A DNA stretch of 64,000 bases, from the NCBI GenBank assembly GCA_013289955.1, contig JABCYZ010000001.1:248001-312000 (forward strand), written 5' to 3'. The notes below the pieces were generated by a model that was not told where the DNA came from, searched no databases, and saw nothing but the letters and a program-made list of their open reading frames with translations. This DNA comes from Acidobacteriota bacterium. Lineage in GTDB: Bacteria; Acidobacteriota; Terriglobia; Acidiferrales; UBA7541. The position numbers and the translations under genes were made by a program. Of this stretch, positions 16,606 through 25,460 are shown piece after piece; positions within the stretch are counted from its first letter, which is position 1, and each line of letters opens with the position of its first letter.

Positions 16606-17859
16606 TTAGTCCCATGGTGATTCGGTCCGCGCTTTTGTCCATTTTCTCAACTCCGATTTCGCGATCGACTCCACGTGCACCTCGTCCGGCCCGTCCGCAA
16701 GCCGCAAAGTGCGCACATTCGCCCAAGCGCCGGCAAGAAAGGTATCCGCAGAAACTCCTGCTCCGCCATGCGCTTGCATCGCGCGGTCCAAGACGCAGAG
16801 TGTCATGTTGGGCGCAACAACCTTGATCATTGCGATTTCGGCTCGCGCTTCCTTGTTTCCGACGGCGTCCATCTTATACGCCGCTTTGAGCGTCAGCAGC
16901 CGGGCCTGTTCAATTTCCATGCGCGACGCGGCGATATCGGCGCGTATCGTTCCTTGTTCGGAGATCGCTTTTCCAAACGCCACGCGCGCCTGCACGCGTT
17001 TGCACATCGTCTCCAGCGCCCGCTCGGCGACGCCGATGCATCGCATGCAATGGTGAATACGGCCTGGCCCGAGCCGCCCCTGTGCAATCTCGAATCCGCG
17101 TCCTTCGCCCAGCAACATGTTCGAAAGAGGGACGCGCACGTTATCGAACGCGATCTCTGCATGACCGTGCGGCGCATGGTCATACCCAAACACAGTGAGC
17201 AGCCGCACAATTCTGACTCCCGGCGCGTCGAGCGGCACCAGAATCATGGATTGTTGTTTGTGAGTTGCGGCCGTCGGATCCGTTTTCCCCATAAAAATCG
17301 CGACTTTGCATCGAGGATCGCCTGCTCCGGACGTCCACCACTTCCGGCCGTTGATAACGTACTCATCGCCATCCCGCACGATGCTCGCGCGAATGTTCGT
17401 CGCGTCCGAAGACGCGACCTCGGGCTCCGTCATTGCAAAACAGGATCGAATTTCGCCAAGGAGCAACGGCTTCAGCCATTTCTCCTTTTGCTCCGCCGTT
17501 CCGTAGCGCGCCAGCACCTCCATATTTCCGGTATCCGGCGCAGAGCAGTTAAACACTTCCGCAGCCATCGTGCTCCGCCCCATAATCTCGCACAGCGGCG
17601 CATATTCCAGGTTTGTCAGTCCCGCCCCACTCTCATCATTCGGCAGAAAAAGATTCCACAGTCCGGCAGCGCGGGCTTTTGGTTTCAGCTCTTCTACGAC
17701 TCGCGATGGCTTCCAGCGGTCATGCTCAATTTCTTCGAGGTGGCGCTTCTCGTTCGGATAGATATGCTCATCCATAAACGCCTGCAACCGGCGTTGCAAT
17801 TCTTTCGTCTTCTCGCTGAATTCGAAATTCACGCCATCGGCCTCTGCTTTCGCAACCAT
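16606..17859 (-). CDS. acyl-CoA dehydrogenase, ACAD10/11-like
   Basis: A 417-residue flavoprotein dehydrogenase. It has the FAD/substrate segment [17 protein letters not shown], the beta-domain [17 protein letters not shown], the helix [15 protein letters not shown] and the C-terminal [18 protein letters not shown]. The last stretch, ending DGPDEVH, is the form seen in ACAD10/11 proteins rather than in short-chain butyryl dehydrogenases. In ACAD11/LvaC the enzyme acts on phosphorylated 4-hydroxyacyl-CoA to give enoyl-CoA. It heads the minus-strand pair with MaoC and faces the APH-kinase gene, which supports that reading. Confidence 0.9.
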   Translation of the reverse strand: MVAKAEADGVNFEFSEKTKELQRRLQAFMDEHIYPNEKRHLEEIEHDRWKPSRVVEELKPKARAAGLWNLFLPNDESGAGLTNLEYAPLCEIMGRSTMAAEVFNCSAPDTGNMEVLARYGTAEQKEKWLKPLLLGEIRSCFAMTEPEVASSDATNIRASIVRDGDEYVINGRKWWTSGAGDPRCKVAIFMGKTDPTAATHKQQSMILVPLDAPGVRIVRLLTVFGYDHAPHGHAEIAFDNVRVPLSNMLLGEGRGFEIAQGRLGPGRIHHCMRCIGVAERALETMCKRVQARVAFGKAISEQGTIRADIAASRMEIEQARLLTLKAAYKMDAVGNKEARAEIAMIKVVAPNMTLCVLDRAMQAHGGAGVSADTFLAGAWANVRTLRLADGPDEVHVESIAKSELRKWTKARTESPWD

Positions 17860-18038
17860 TCGAGCGCTGCCATCGACAAACGCGCGTCCTCGGACCGCCA
17901 GAGACTATTCATGGCGACTTGCCTTGCCGGATGATATAGCTTTTCTGGATTCAGAATGGTGGCAGCGATAATATACGACATCCCCGCGGCAAACTGGCCA
18001 TCAAACCATTCTGCAGAGCGCCGGGGGCAACGTTCCTC

Positions 18039-18746
18039 GTGAAAAATCGCGCCAATTTCGTTCTCCGAGCCTACTTTCTCTTTTTTACTTTGATCACTCC
18101 GGGGAAAGCTCAGCCAGGGACGAACTGGTTCTCCGTGCCCCAAGCCAAGCTTTGCGTTACGGAGGGCGCGATCCGGCAGTCTTCGGGCAACCGCTTGTCC
18201 GTCGACGTCCCCAAGATGCGTGCGTTCGTCACGGTTGCCTCCACCCAAGATGTCGAAGCCCATTTCACTTATCTCGGCGGCACCCCGGGCGAAAAACCTC
18301 TGGGCTCCGGGGAAATGCGCCGGCAATTTGGCCTGAAGCTTCGCGCCCAGGACGCTTGCAATCTCGTCTACGCGATGTGGCGCATCGAACCGGAGTCCAA
18401 GCTCGTCGTCTCCGTAAAATCCAATCCCGGCCAGCACACCAGCGCGGAATGTGCCAACCGGGGCTACCAGAACATCCAGCCCGTCCACAGTTCGCCCGTG
18501 CCAGCACTGCGTCCCGGCGTTGCTCACACGCTTCGCGCGGAGATGAACGGCGCGGAAATGCGCGTCTACGCCGATAACAATCTCGTGTGGGAAGGAAGTA
18601 TCGGGCCTCCAGGCGGGAATCTCCACGGCCCGGTGGGCATTCGTTCCGACAACGCCCGGCTGGCACTCGAACTTCGTGCTGGCCAGTCCAGCGGCGCTCA
18701 TCCCGACTATCCATTAGCCTGTCGGCCCGGCTCAGAGGGAGAGTAG
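18039..18746 (+). CDS. secreted protein of unknown function (lectin-like fold possible)
   Basis: A 235-residue protein with a signal peptide (LRAYFLFFTLITPGKAQ, cleavage near residue 25). The mature part is beta-rich with paired cysteines. The C-terminal half (LRPGVAHTLRAEMNGAEMRVYADNNLVWEGSI..GPVGIRSDNARLAL) resembles the strand pattern of concanavalin/DUF1080-type domains. The start is GTG 18039. It is divergent from the acyl-CoA dehydrogenase gene across 179 bases. A longer minus-strand frame covers the same DNA, but it has no motifs, so I take the plus-strand reading. The function is unknown. Confidence 0.6.
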   Translation: MKNRANFVLRAYFLFFTLITPGKAQPGTNWFSVPQAKLCVTEGAIRQSSGNRLSVDVPKMRAFVTVASTQDVEAHFTYLGGTPGEKPLGSGEMRRQFGLKLRAQDACNLVYAMWRIEPESKLVVSVKSNPGQHTSAECANRGYQNIQPVHSSPVPALRPGVAHTLRAEMNGAEMRVYADNNLVWEGSIGPPGGNLHGPVGIRSDNARLALELRAGQSSGAHPDYPLACRPGSEGE

Positions 18747-18841
18747 CGCCGCTCCACCGACATGGTTGTAAGCCTGCTGTTCAAGAAGCTAGACTTCGTT
18801 TGACGGAATCAAGGGTCAACACAGTTTTGTGAGGCATTCAC

Positions 18842-19741
18842 TTGAGCAAGTCAAATCCCGCAGCACAATCCCCGCGTGAGACGAATGCACAAACCGGGTC
18901 CGAGCCACTGATTCGCAATGTCTCTGACACGGCCCGCTGGGTCGCCGTCTATCGCGCGCGCGAAACGGAGCGCCCTGACGCGCATTTCCGCGACCCTTTC
19001 GCCCGCCGTCTCGCTGGTGACCGCGGTGAACAAATCGCGAAATCCATGCCGCTCGGTCCCGGCAACGATTGGAGCATGATCACCCGCACCTGCCTCGGTG
19101 ACGACTTCATCAACGAGCAAATCCAGCAAGGCGTCGACATGGTCATAAACCTCGCCGCCGGCCTCGACGCCCGTCCCTACCGGATGAAACTCCCGCCCGC
19201 CCTCAAATGGGTCGAGGTCGATCTCCCCGAGATCCTCTCCTATAAAGAAGAAATTCTGCGCGACGAGAAAGCCGTCTGTTCTCTCGAACGAATACGACTC
19301 GATCTTTCAAACCCTGCCGCACGCCGCGATCTCCTCGCCGAACTCGGCCGCCGCTCGAACAAGGCCCTGATCATCACCGAAGGCCTTCTCATTTATTTAT
19401 CGCCGGACGATGTCGCGGGTCTCGCCAGGGACCTCGCCGCGCCTCCCAGCTTCGAGTCCTGGATTCTCGACCTTGCCTCGCCTGGGCTGATTCGCCTGTT
19501 AGCAAAGAGAATGGCCAAGCAGCTCACTGCGGCAGCGCCTTTTAAATTTGCTCCTCCCGAAGGACCGAACTTTTTCATCCCTTACGGCTGGAAGCCCGTC
19601 GACGTGCGCTCATTGCTCAAACACGCCGCGCGGCTGAAACGCCTATCCTTGCTATTCAGATTTTTCGCGCTGCTGCCCGAAACGGACAAGTCGCGCCGCG
19701 ATCGCCCGTGGTCCGGTATGTGCCTGTTCAAAAAGCAATGA
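18842..19741 (+). CDS. class I SAM-dependent methyltransferase, TIGR00027/LCM family
   Basis: A 299-residue methyltransferase. The N-terminal NVSDTARWVAVYRARE and FRDPFARRLAG, the SAM-binding INLAAGLDARPYR and the WVEVDLPEIL strand define the leucine-carboxymethyltransferase-like family (TIGR00027). Members methylate carboxyl groups of small molecules, polyketides or proteins. TTG 18842 is the best start because the conserved N-terminus follows it. The substrate is unknown, and no secondary-metabolite cluster adjoins it. Confidence 0.85.
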   Translation: MSKSNPAAQSPRETNAQTGSEPLIRNVSDTARWVAVYRARETERPDAHFRDPFARRLAGDRGEQIAKSMPLGPGNDWSMITRTCLGDDFINEQIQQGVDMVINLAAGLDARPYRMKLPPALKWVEVDLPEILSYKEEILRDEKAVCSLERIRLDLSNPAARRDLLAELGRRSNKALIITEGLLIYLSPDDVAGLARDLAAPPSFESWILDLASPGLIRLLAKRMAKQLTAAAPFKFAPPEGPNFFIPYGWKPVDVRSLLKHAARLKRLSLLFRFFALLPETDKSRRDRPWSGMCLFKKQ

Positions 19742-19807
19742 AGCAGAGTGGCAACGCTGGCGGCCTGAACAGAATTCCAGGAATCAATGATTTACTCAGG
19801 CAGGAAA

Positions 19808-22800
19808 TTAATGCCCGACCGCTTCCGTCTTTCCTCGGCCGCCAGGAAAAATGCTCTTCACGATGACATAAAGCACGGGAATAAATAACAGGTTCAGCGT
19901 CGTCGCCGCAATCATCCCGCCAAACACTGTCGTTCCCACCGAAACTCTTCCCGCGCGCCCCGCTCCCTCTGCCAGCACCAGCGGCACCACGCCAAGGATG
20001 AACGCGAACGACGTCATCAGGATAGGCCGCAAGCGAATCCGCGCGGCTTCAATCGCCGCATCCACAATCGACATACCTTGCTCGCGCAGCTGCTCCGCGA
20101 ATTCTACAATTAATATCGCATTCTTGCTGGCAAGTCCGATTAACATGACCAACCCAATCTGGCAAAAAACATCGTTCTGCAATCCTCGAAGCGCCTGCGC
20201 CCCGAGCGCACCCAAAATCGCAATGGGAACCGCCATCAGCACTATAAATGGCAGCACGAAACTCTCGTATTGGGCCGCCAAAGTCAGATAAACCACAATC
20301 AGCCCGAGCCCAAATAAGATAAGCGCCTTGCCCCCCGACTGAATCTCCTCGAGCGAGAGCCCGCTCCACTCGAATGCCATCCCTTGCGGCAGCGCTTTCT
20401 TCGACAACTCTTCCATCGCCGCGATGCCCTCGCCGGAGCTGCGCCCCGGGGCCGCTGATCCGTCAATCTCCGCCGAGCGAAAAAGATTGTAGTGGCTGAT
20501 CACCTGTGCATTTTGCGTCGGCGCGACGCTGACCAAATTATCCAGCGGAATCATCATGCCCGTATCCGACCGCAGGTAATATTGCTCTATATCCTTCGGT
20601 TTCGAGCGGTACTTGCTGTCCGCTTGCACGTACACGCGATACGACCGGTTGTTGAAATCGAAATCGTTCACGTACACCGAACCCATATACACCTGCAGGG
20701 CGTCCGTCACCTGGCTCAACGGCACCTGCAAACTTTTCGCTTTCTCTCGGTCGATCTGGACCAAATATTGCGGGTCGTTCGCCGTAAAACTGCTGAACAA
20801 GCCAACCAGGTCTTTGCTGGCGTTGCCTTCCGCCGCGAGTTTATTCGCCGTATCGGCGATCGTTTGCAGCGAATTTCGCCCCAGGTCTTCCAGCTCATAC
20901 TGAAATCCGCCGAACTGCCCCAAGCCTTGCACCGCCGGCGGATTGAAGGGAATGACCAGCGCTCCCTGAATCCCAAACAACTGTGCGCGCAAACGCTGGA
21001 TGACCGCTGCCGCCGAATGCTGCTCGCCTTTGCGTTCTGCGAAAGGCTTCAAGTTGCTGAAGACCACCGCGCGATTCGGCGCCCCGCCAAACTGGCTGAA
21101 TCCAGGAAGCGAGAACGCGCCCGCAATTTCCGGAACATGCGAAAGCGCTTCTTCCACTTTTGCGCAAATCCCCACCGTATATTGCAAGGACGCACCTTGC
21201 GGCGCTTGTACCGCGATGATGATGTAACCCTGATCGTCCTCGGGAATAAACGCGCGCGGTACTTTGTTGTAAATCCAGTAGGTCAATCCGAGCGCCGCGA
21301 AAAAAACCAGAATAGCGGCCCATCGCCAGCCAATAACGTGACGCACCGCATTGCGGTACAAGTTCGTTCCGCCAGTCACGATGCGATTGAACGCATGAAA
21401 GATTCTTCCTTCCGCGCGCTCGCGATGGCGTCCCAGCAAGATTGCGGAGAGCGCCGGAGTCAGCGTTAGCGCGTTGAATGCCGAAATGGAAACCGAAAAC
21501 GCGATGGTCAGCGCGAATTGCCGGAACAAAATCCCCGTGGTGCCAGGAAAGAGGGCCACCGGCACAAACACCGCCACGAGTACGAGGGAAGTAGCGATGA
21601 CCGCCCCAGCCACTTCTTTCATGGCGACCGACGCCGCGTTGTGCGGCTCCGTGATGCCCTCCATGATGTGCCGCTCGACGTTCTCAATCACCACGATGGC
21701 GTCGTCGACCACCAATCCCGTCGCCAGGGTAATTCCAAAGAGTGTGAGGGTGTTGATCGAAAACCCCAACAGCTTGATAAAAACAAACGTGCCAATCAGC
21801 GACACCGGAATTGTCACCGCAGGAATCAGCGTGCTCCGCCAGTCCTGCAAAAACAAATAAATCACCGCGATGACCAGAATGATGGCTTGCGCCAGCGTGA
21901 TCAGTACATCCTGGATCGATTCGCCGATGACGGTCGTGGAATCAAACGCCACCGCATACTTTAGTCCCGGCGGAAAGCTCTTCGAAAGCCTCAACAATTC
22001 GGCTTTCGCGGCGCGGTCCACGTCGAGCGCGTTTGCCCCTGGAAGCTGCGTTACACCAAAACCGACTCCGTCGTAGCCGTTATAGCGCACCAGGACGTCG
22101 TAATTTTCTGCTCCCAGCTCCGCGCGGCCCACATCCTTCAGTCGCACGAGCGTGCCGCCCGTCCCGGTCTTCAAAATAACATTTTCGAATTCCGCCGGAC
22201 TCGTCAGTCGGCCCACGGCCCTCACGCTGATCTGAAATGCCTGCTCGCCAGCGTTGGGAGGCTGGCCGATTTGTCCCGCAGCCACCTGCACGTTTTGCTC
22301 TTCGAGCGCGTTGATCACCGTCGAAGCCGTCAAGCCGCGCTCCGCCATCCGCGCTGGATCGAGCCACACGCGCATCGCGTACTTCCGCTCACCGAAAAGA
22401 AACGCGTCGTTCACGCCCGGCACGCGTTTCAGCGCGTCTCGCACGTAAACGTCAATGTAGTTGCTGAGAAAGAGGCTATCGTATTCCCCGTGTTCTGAAT
22501 AAACTCCGGCCCCAAACACGAATCCGCTGGCTTGCTTTGTGACAATCACACCCGTGTTTTTCACTTCATTCGGCAGGCGGCCCAGCGCCTGGCTTACCCG
22601 GTTCTGCACGTCGACGGCGGCAAGGTCCACGTCGCGCGAGACGTCAAACGTAACCGTGATCGTGCTCACGCCGCTATTGCTGCTGGTCGACGTGATGTAC
22701 TTCATGCTCGGCACGCCGTTGATGGCCTGTTCCAGCGGGATCGTCACCGCGGATTCCACGGTCTGTGCGTTCGCACCGATGTAGACGCTGGTAACCACGA

Positions 22801-22930
22801 CCTGCGGCGGCGCTAGATCTGGAAATTGCGCTACCGGCAGCGAGGGAATCGAAATCGCGCCCGCCAGAATAATCATCAGGGCGCAGACCGTCGCAAACAC
22901 CGGCCGCCGTATGAAGAAATCAACGAACAA
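19808..22930 (-). CDS. RND efflux transporter permease, HAE1 (AcrB-like)
   Basis: A 1040-residue inner-membrane pump subunit, the usual length for hydrophobe/amphiphile efflux-1 transporters. It starts FVDFFIRRPVFAT, carries the porter-domain patterns (SPAEF, GVGFGVTQLPGANALD) and has the proton-relay segment GLVVDDAIVVIENVERH with its Asp pair in helix 4. The second half repeats the fold, with ILMTSFAFILG near the end. It exports drugs, dyes or lipophiles out of the cell with the adaptor gene just upstream. No outer-membrane TolC-type gene adjoins it. TTG 22930 is the start, about 57 bases after the adaptor. Confidence 0.95.
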   Translation of the reverse strand: MFVDFFIRRPVFATVCALMIILAGAISIPSLPVAQFPDLAPPQVVVTSVYIGANAQTVESAVTIPLEQAINGVPSMKYITSTSSNSGVSTITVTFDVSRDVDLAAVDVQNRVSQALGRLPNEVKNTGVIVTKQASGFVFGAGVYSEHGEYDSLFLSNYIDVYVRDALKRVPGVNDAFLFGERKYAMRVWLDPARMAERGLTASTVINALEEQNVQVAAGQIGQPPNAGEQAFQISVRAVGRLTSPAEFENVILKTGTGGTLVRLKDVGRAELGAENYDVLVRYNGYDGVGFGVTQLPGANALDVDRAAKAELLRLSKSFPPGLKYAVAFDSTTVIGESIQDVLITLAQAIILVIAVIYLFLQDWRSTLIPAVTIPVSLIGTFVFIKLLGFSINTLTLFGITLATGLVVDDAIVVIENVERHIMEGITEPHNAASVAMKEVAGAVIATSLVLVAVFVPVALFPGTTGILFRQFALTIAFSVSISAFNALTLTPALSAILLGRHRERAEGRIFHAFNRIVTGGTNLYRNAVRHVIGWRWAAILVFFAALGLTYWIYNKVPRAFIPEDDQGYIIIAVQAPQGASLQYTVGICAKVEEALSHVPEIAGAFSLPGFSQFGGAPNRAVVFSNLKPFAERKGEQHSAAAVIQRLRAQLFGIQGALVIPFNPPAVQGLGQFGGFQYELEDLGRNSLQTIADTANKLAAEGNASKDLVGLFSSFTANDPQYLVQIDREKAKSLQVPLSQVTDALQVYMGSVYVNDFDFNNRSYRVYVQADSKYRSKPKDIEQYYLRSDTGMMIPLDNLVSVAPTQNAQVISHYNLFRSAEIDGSAAPGRSSGEGIAAMEELSKKALPQGMAFEWSGLSLEEIQSGGKALILFGLGLIVVYLTLAAQYESFVLPFIVLMAVPIAILGALGAQALRGLQNDVFCQIGLVMLIGLASKNAILIVEFAEQLREQGMSIVDAAIEAARIRLRPILMTSFAFILGVVPLVLAEGAGRAGRVSVGTTVFGGMIAATTLNLLFIPVLYVIVKSIFPGGRGKTEAVGH

Positions 22931-22987
22931 GGCCGGGTTCCACCTTTATTTGGATTGAGAGAGAGCCGCTCATGGAATTGACGGCGC

Positions 22988-24148
22988 TCAGCGCGCCGCG
23001 GCGATCTTGCCGTCGGCCGGCTTCGCGCTTGGTTGAATCTGTTCGAGCACCGGAGCGCCGTCCTGCAGGAATTGCGTTCCGGAAAGAATGACGTGGTCGC
23101 CCGGCTTCAACCCGTCTAACACGGTGTAGTTATCGCCAGTCGTGTCGCCCAGTTTCAAGAGCTTCTGCCGCGCCACCGTCCCTTTTCCTTCGTTCACGGC
23201 CACAAATATGAACGCCTGTCCGTTAATTCTCAGCACCGCAAGCACCGGCACAACCGGCCCGTCGTGCGAGCCCCATGTCACTTGCGCCCGCACTTGTTGC
23301 GCGATGCGCAGCTTGGCCTTTGCATTCTCGACCGCCGCCTTGGCCAAAACTGTCTGGGTATCCGTCTCCACTTGCGGCGATACAAACGTAATGCGCGTAT
23401 CCGAGACCGACTCGCCATTCTCACCCAGCAATCGCACCGGCAATCCCAGCCGCAAGTCCTTCGCCCGGTCCGCTGGAACATAGATGTATGCTTCGAGCGC
23501 TCCCGGCAGGTCCACCGTAGTCAAAAGAGTCGTAACGGCCACGCGATCGCCGACGTGTACCGGAATGTCCCCGACAATGCCGTCCGCCGGCGCGCTCACC
23601 TTGTAGTAATGCAGCTCGACCTTCTGCTGTTCTACTTGCTGTTCGAGCGCTTTCACTTGCGCAGCGATCGCGTCGTAATTGGATTGCGCGTTATCAAACT
23701 CCTGCTTGCTGGTCACTCCCGCCTCGAACAGCTTTTGCGCCCGCTCCAGCGAAATCTTTGCCAGCCGCAGATTCGCCTCCTGCGACGCCAGCGTGGCTGC
23801 CTGGCTATTCAGCGTTGCTTCCTGCTTCAGCGGATCGATCTGCAATAGCGGCGTGCCCGCGTTCACTTCGTCGCCGGACTTCACAAATATCTTCGTGATT
23901 TGCCCTTCCACCTGCGGATTGATCACCGCCGATTGCCGCGACTTCAGCACCGACAAATACTCCGTCGTGTCCGGGATGCGCACCGACTGCGCCACCTGCA
24001 CCTGCACAGGCATGGCCGGCGGCCCGCCCGCTCCGGGTCCGCCTGCCGACGTTTTTCCCCCGCAGCCCATCGCCCATAGCGAGAGGCCGGCCGATAGAAT
24101 CGGCAGGGACATTCGCCGCCCGCTCGTCGTTTTATGCAAATCTGGCAT
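22988..24148 (-). CDS. RND efflux periplasmic adaptor (membrane fusion lipoprotein)
   Basis: A 386-residue adaptor with an N-terminal lipoprotein signal ending in WAMGCGG, so it is anchored in the inner membrane. The order is barrel-sandwich half, coiled-coil hairpin (LNSQAATLASQEANLRLAKISLERAQ), second half (APADGIVGDIPVHVGDRVAV), beta-barrel and membrane-proximal domain. It links the permease to an outer-membrane channel. I prefer ATG 24148, since ATG 24160 has its GGGGAG box directly abutting it; a good promoter lies just upstream. The gene precedes the permease on the minus strand. Confidence 0.92.
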   Translation of the reverse strand: MPDLHKTTSGRRMSLPILSAGLSLWAMGCGGKTSAGGPGAGGPPAMPVQVQVAQSVRIPDTTEYLSVLKSRQSAVINPQVEGQITKIFVKSGDEVNAGTPLLQIDPLKQEATLNSQAATLASQEANLRLAKISLERAQKLFEAGVTSKQEFDNAQSNYDAIAAQVKALEQQVEQQKVELHYYKVSAPADGIVGDIPVHVGDRVAVTTLLTTVDLPGALEAYIYVPADRAKDLRLGLPVRLLGENGESVSDTRITFVSPQVETDTQTVLAKAAVENAKAKLRIAQQVRAQVTWGSHDGPVVPVLAVLRINGQAFIFVAVNEGKGTVARQKLLKLGDTTGDNYTVLDGLKPGDHVILSGTQFLQDGAPVLEQIQPSAKPADGKIAAAR

Positions 24149-24180
24149 TGCTGGGACCATCTCCCCGGGTGTAGACGCAA

Positions 24181-24209
24181 ATTTTACGACACCTTCGCGC
24201 CCCCACCAA
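24181..24209 (-). promoter_or_regulatory. sigma-70-like promoter of the RND operon
   Basis: On the minus strand TTGGTG (24204-24209) and TAAAAT (24181-24186) are separated by exactly 17 bases. Transcription would start near 24174, about 26 bases before ATG 24148. No repressor gene is adjacent. Confidence 0.5.
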
Positions 24210-24361
24210 GACGCAAAACACAGCGTTCTGGTTAGACGCCTAGAAAACAGGCCGGTTATATTTCTGGAAGGGGGTCCATCGGAAGTGCCCTGGCCCTGCT
24301 GCCGCACTTCTTCGCGTCCCAAGATTCCGTATTCCGCCGAGCCCCCTGACGGGCCAATAGC

Positions 24362-25432
24362 TCAATAAAAATCGCTCGGATCGATACGCTTGCCGGAGAG
24401 TCCCAATTGCAGCACTTCCATCTGGTCTTGCCGGTCGAAAACCTTGCCGGGGAAGAATCTCTTTGTGATGACGCGCACGCCGCCAAAGGCAATTCCCAGA
24501 ACCACAGCCGCCACCATGAACACGCCAGTGCCAATAAAAATCTTCACCATGATGCTCGTTATTGGCGGGTCGGTAGCCGTCTGGCTCGCTTCGTTCCACG
24601 TCACCTGCGTTTCGTAGTCGGCAGCCTCCCGCAAGTTTTTCGCATACTCCGTCGAACTTGGCGACAACACCATCGAAAGCAGCGAACCCTTCCGCTCAAT
24701 CTCCGTCCCCGCTTGTTTCGCCGCCGCCGGAACCACTTCCTCCAGATGATGAATATGCTGCTCGGCCAGCTGCGGCGTCGGGTATTCCAGCAGAAGAAGA
24801 ACGCCGCCGCCATTGCCGGGATTGGCGTAGCGCGCCAGCATGGCTTCGGCGCCGGAAGAAAACCCTGCCGCATCGACCAGCACCGCCATGTCGGACTGTC
24901 CCAACTGAAGCAGCGCTGCCCGCATACCCTCCGGGCCCAGGGCATACCTTTCGGTTCCGAGCAACCGGCCCATCTTTGGCAGATACGTCCGAACGGGCGG
25001 CAGGGGCCCTTTCTCGCTGCCGGCTTCCACGGCCTTCACCAGCGCGTTCAGGTCTTCCCTGGAGATATTTGCCGTGGAGGACAGAACAAGGGTGCCCTCC
25101 AAAACGATCACGCCGTCTTTATCGAACGCAGACACCTGCCCGACGTTCGTCGGAACCATTCCGGGTCTCAACCACGAGGTATAAACCTCAAATGCGCTGC
25201 TCGGGTCATGATAACGGCCGCCCGAAATCCAAATGACCCTGTCTCCATCGTTGTACTGGCACGCGCTGAATTCCCGCATACCCGTTTCTTTCCAATTGGC
25301 AGTAACCGGCTTGGCGGCGCAACTGGCCAGCTTCCAGTTCTGGAATTGTTTCGGTAAAGGGCCCTCTTGGGCGGAGAGCTGCGGCGCGCTGAGCAGCGCT
25401 ATACCGCAAACGAAGAGTGATAGTCGACGCAT
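24362..25432 (-). CDS. secreted/membrane protein, DUF6599-like
   Basis: A 356-residue protein with a signal peptide (LFVCGIALLSAPQLSAQ), a large extracytoplasmic region and one C-terminal transmembrane helix (about residues 297-320, VMVAAVVLGIAFGGVRVI) with a short cytoplasmic tail. The segment around FSACQYNDGDRVIW and SAFEVYTSWLRPGM fits the acidobacterial family I recall as DUF6599; I cannot verify the number. The function is unknown. It lies just downstream of the amidase gene on the minus strand (28-base gap), suggesting an envelope role. The frame opens earlier, but ATG 25432 avoids overlap and puts the signal peptide first. Confidence 0.7.
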   Translation of the reverse strand: MRRLSLFVCGIALLSAPQLSAQEGPLPKQFQNWKLASCAAKPVTANWKETGMREFSACQYNDGDRVIWISGGRYHDPSSAFEVYTSWLRPGMVPTNVGQVSAFDKDGVIVLEGTLVLSSTANISREDLNALVKAVEAGSEKGPLPPVRTYLPKMGRLLGTERYALGPEGMRAALLQLGQSDMAVLVDAAGFSSGAEAMLARYANPGNGGGVLLLLEYPTPQLAEQHIHHLEEVVPAAAKQAGTEIERKGSLLSMVLSPSSTEYAKNLREAADYETQVTWNEASQTATDPPITSIMVKIFIGTGVFMVAAVVLGIAFGGVRVITKRFFPGKVFDRQDQMEVLQLGLSGKRIDPSDFY

Positions 25433-25460
25433 CCCTTGCTGTCGCTTAGACACCAACAGA

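Noticed and set aside
16675..17934. 419-residue plus-strand frame
   Set aside because: It lies opposite the clear acyl-CoA dehydrogenase gene and carries no domain.
17829..18701. 290-residue minus-strand frame competing with the secreted protein
   Set aside because: No signal peptide or motif; the plus-strand frame has both a signal peptide and a coherent beta-rich body.
20492..21469. 325-residue plus-strand frame
   Set aside because: It is antisense to the RND permease, has no motif and is rich in Arg/His as expected of a shadow frame.
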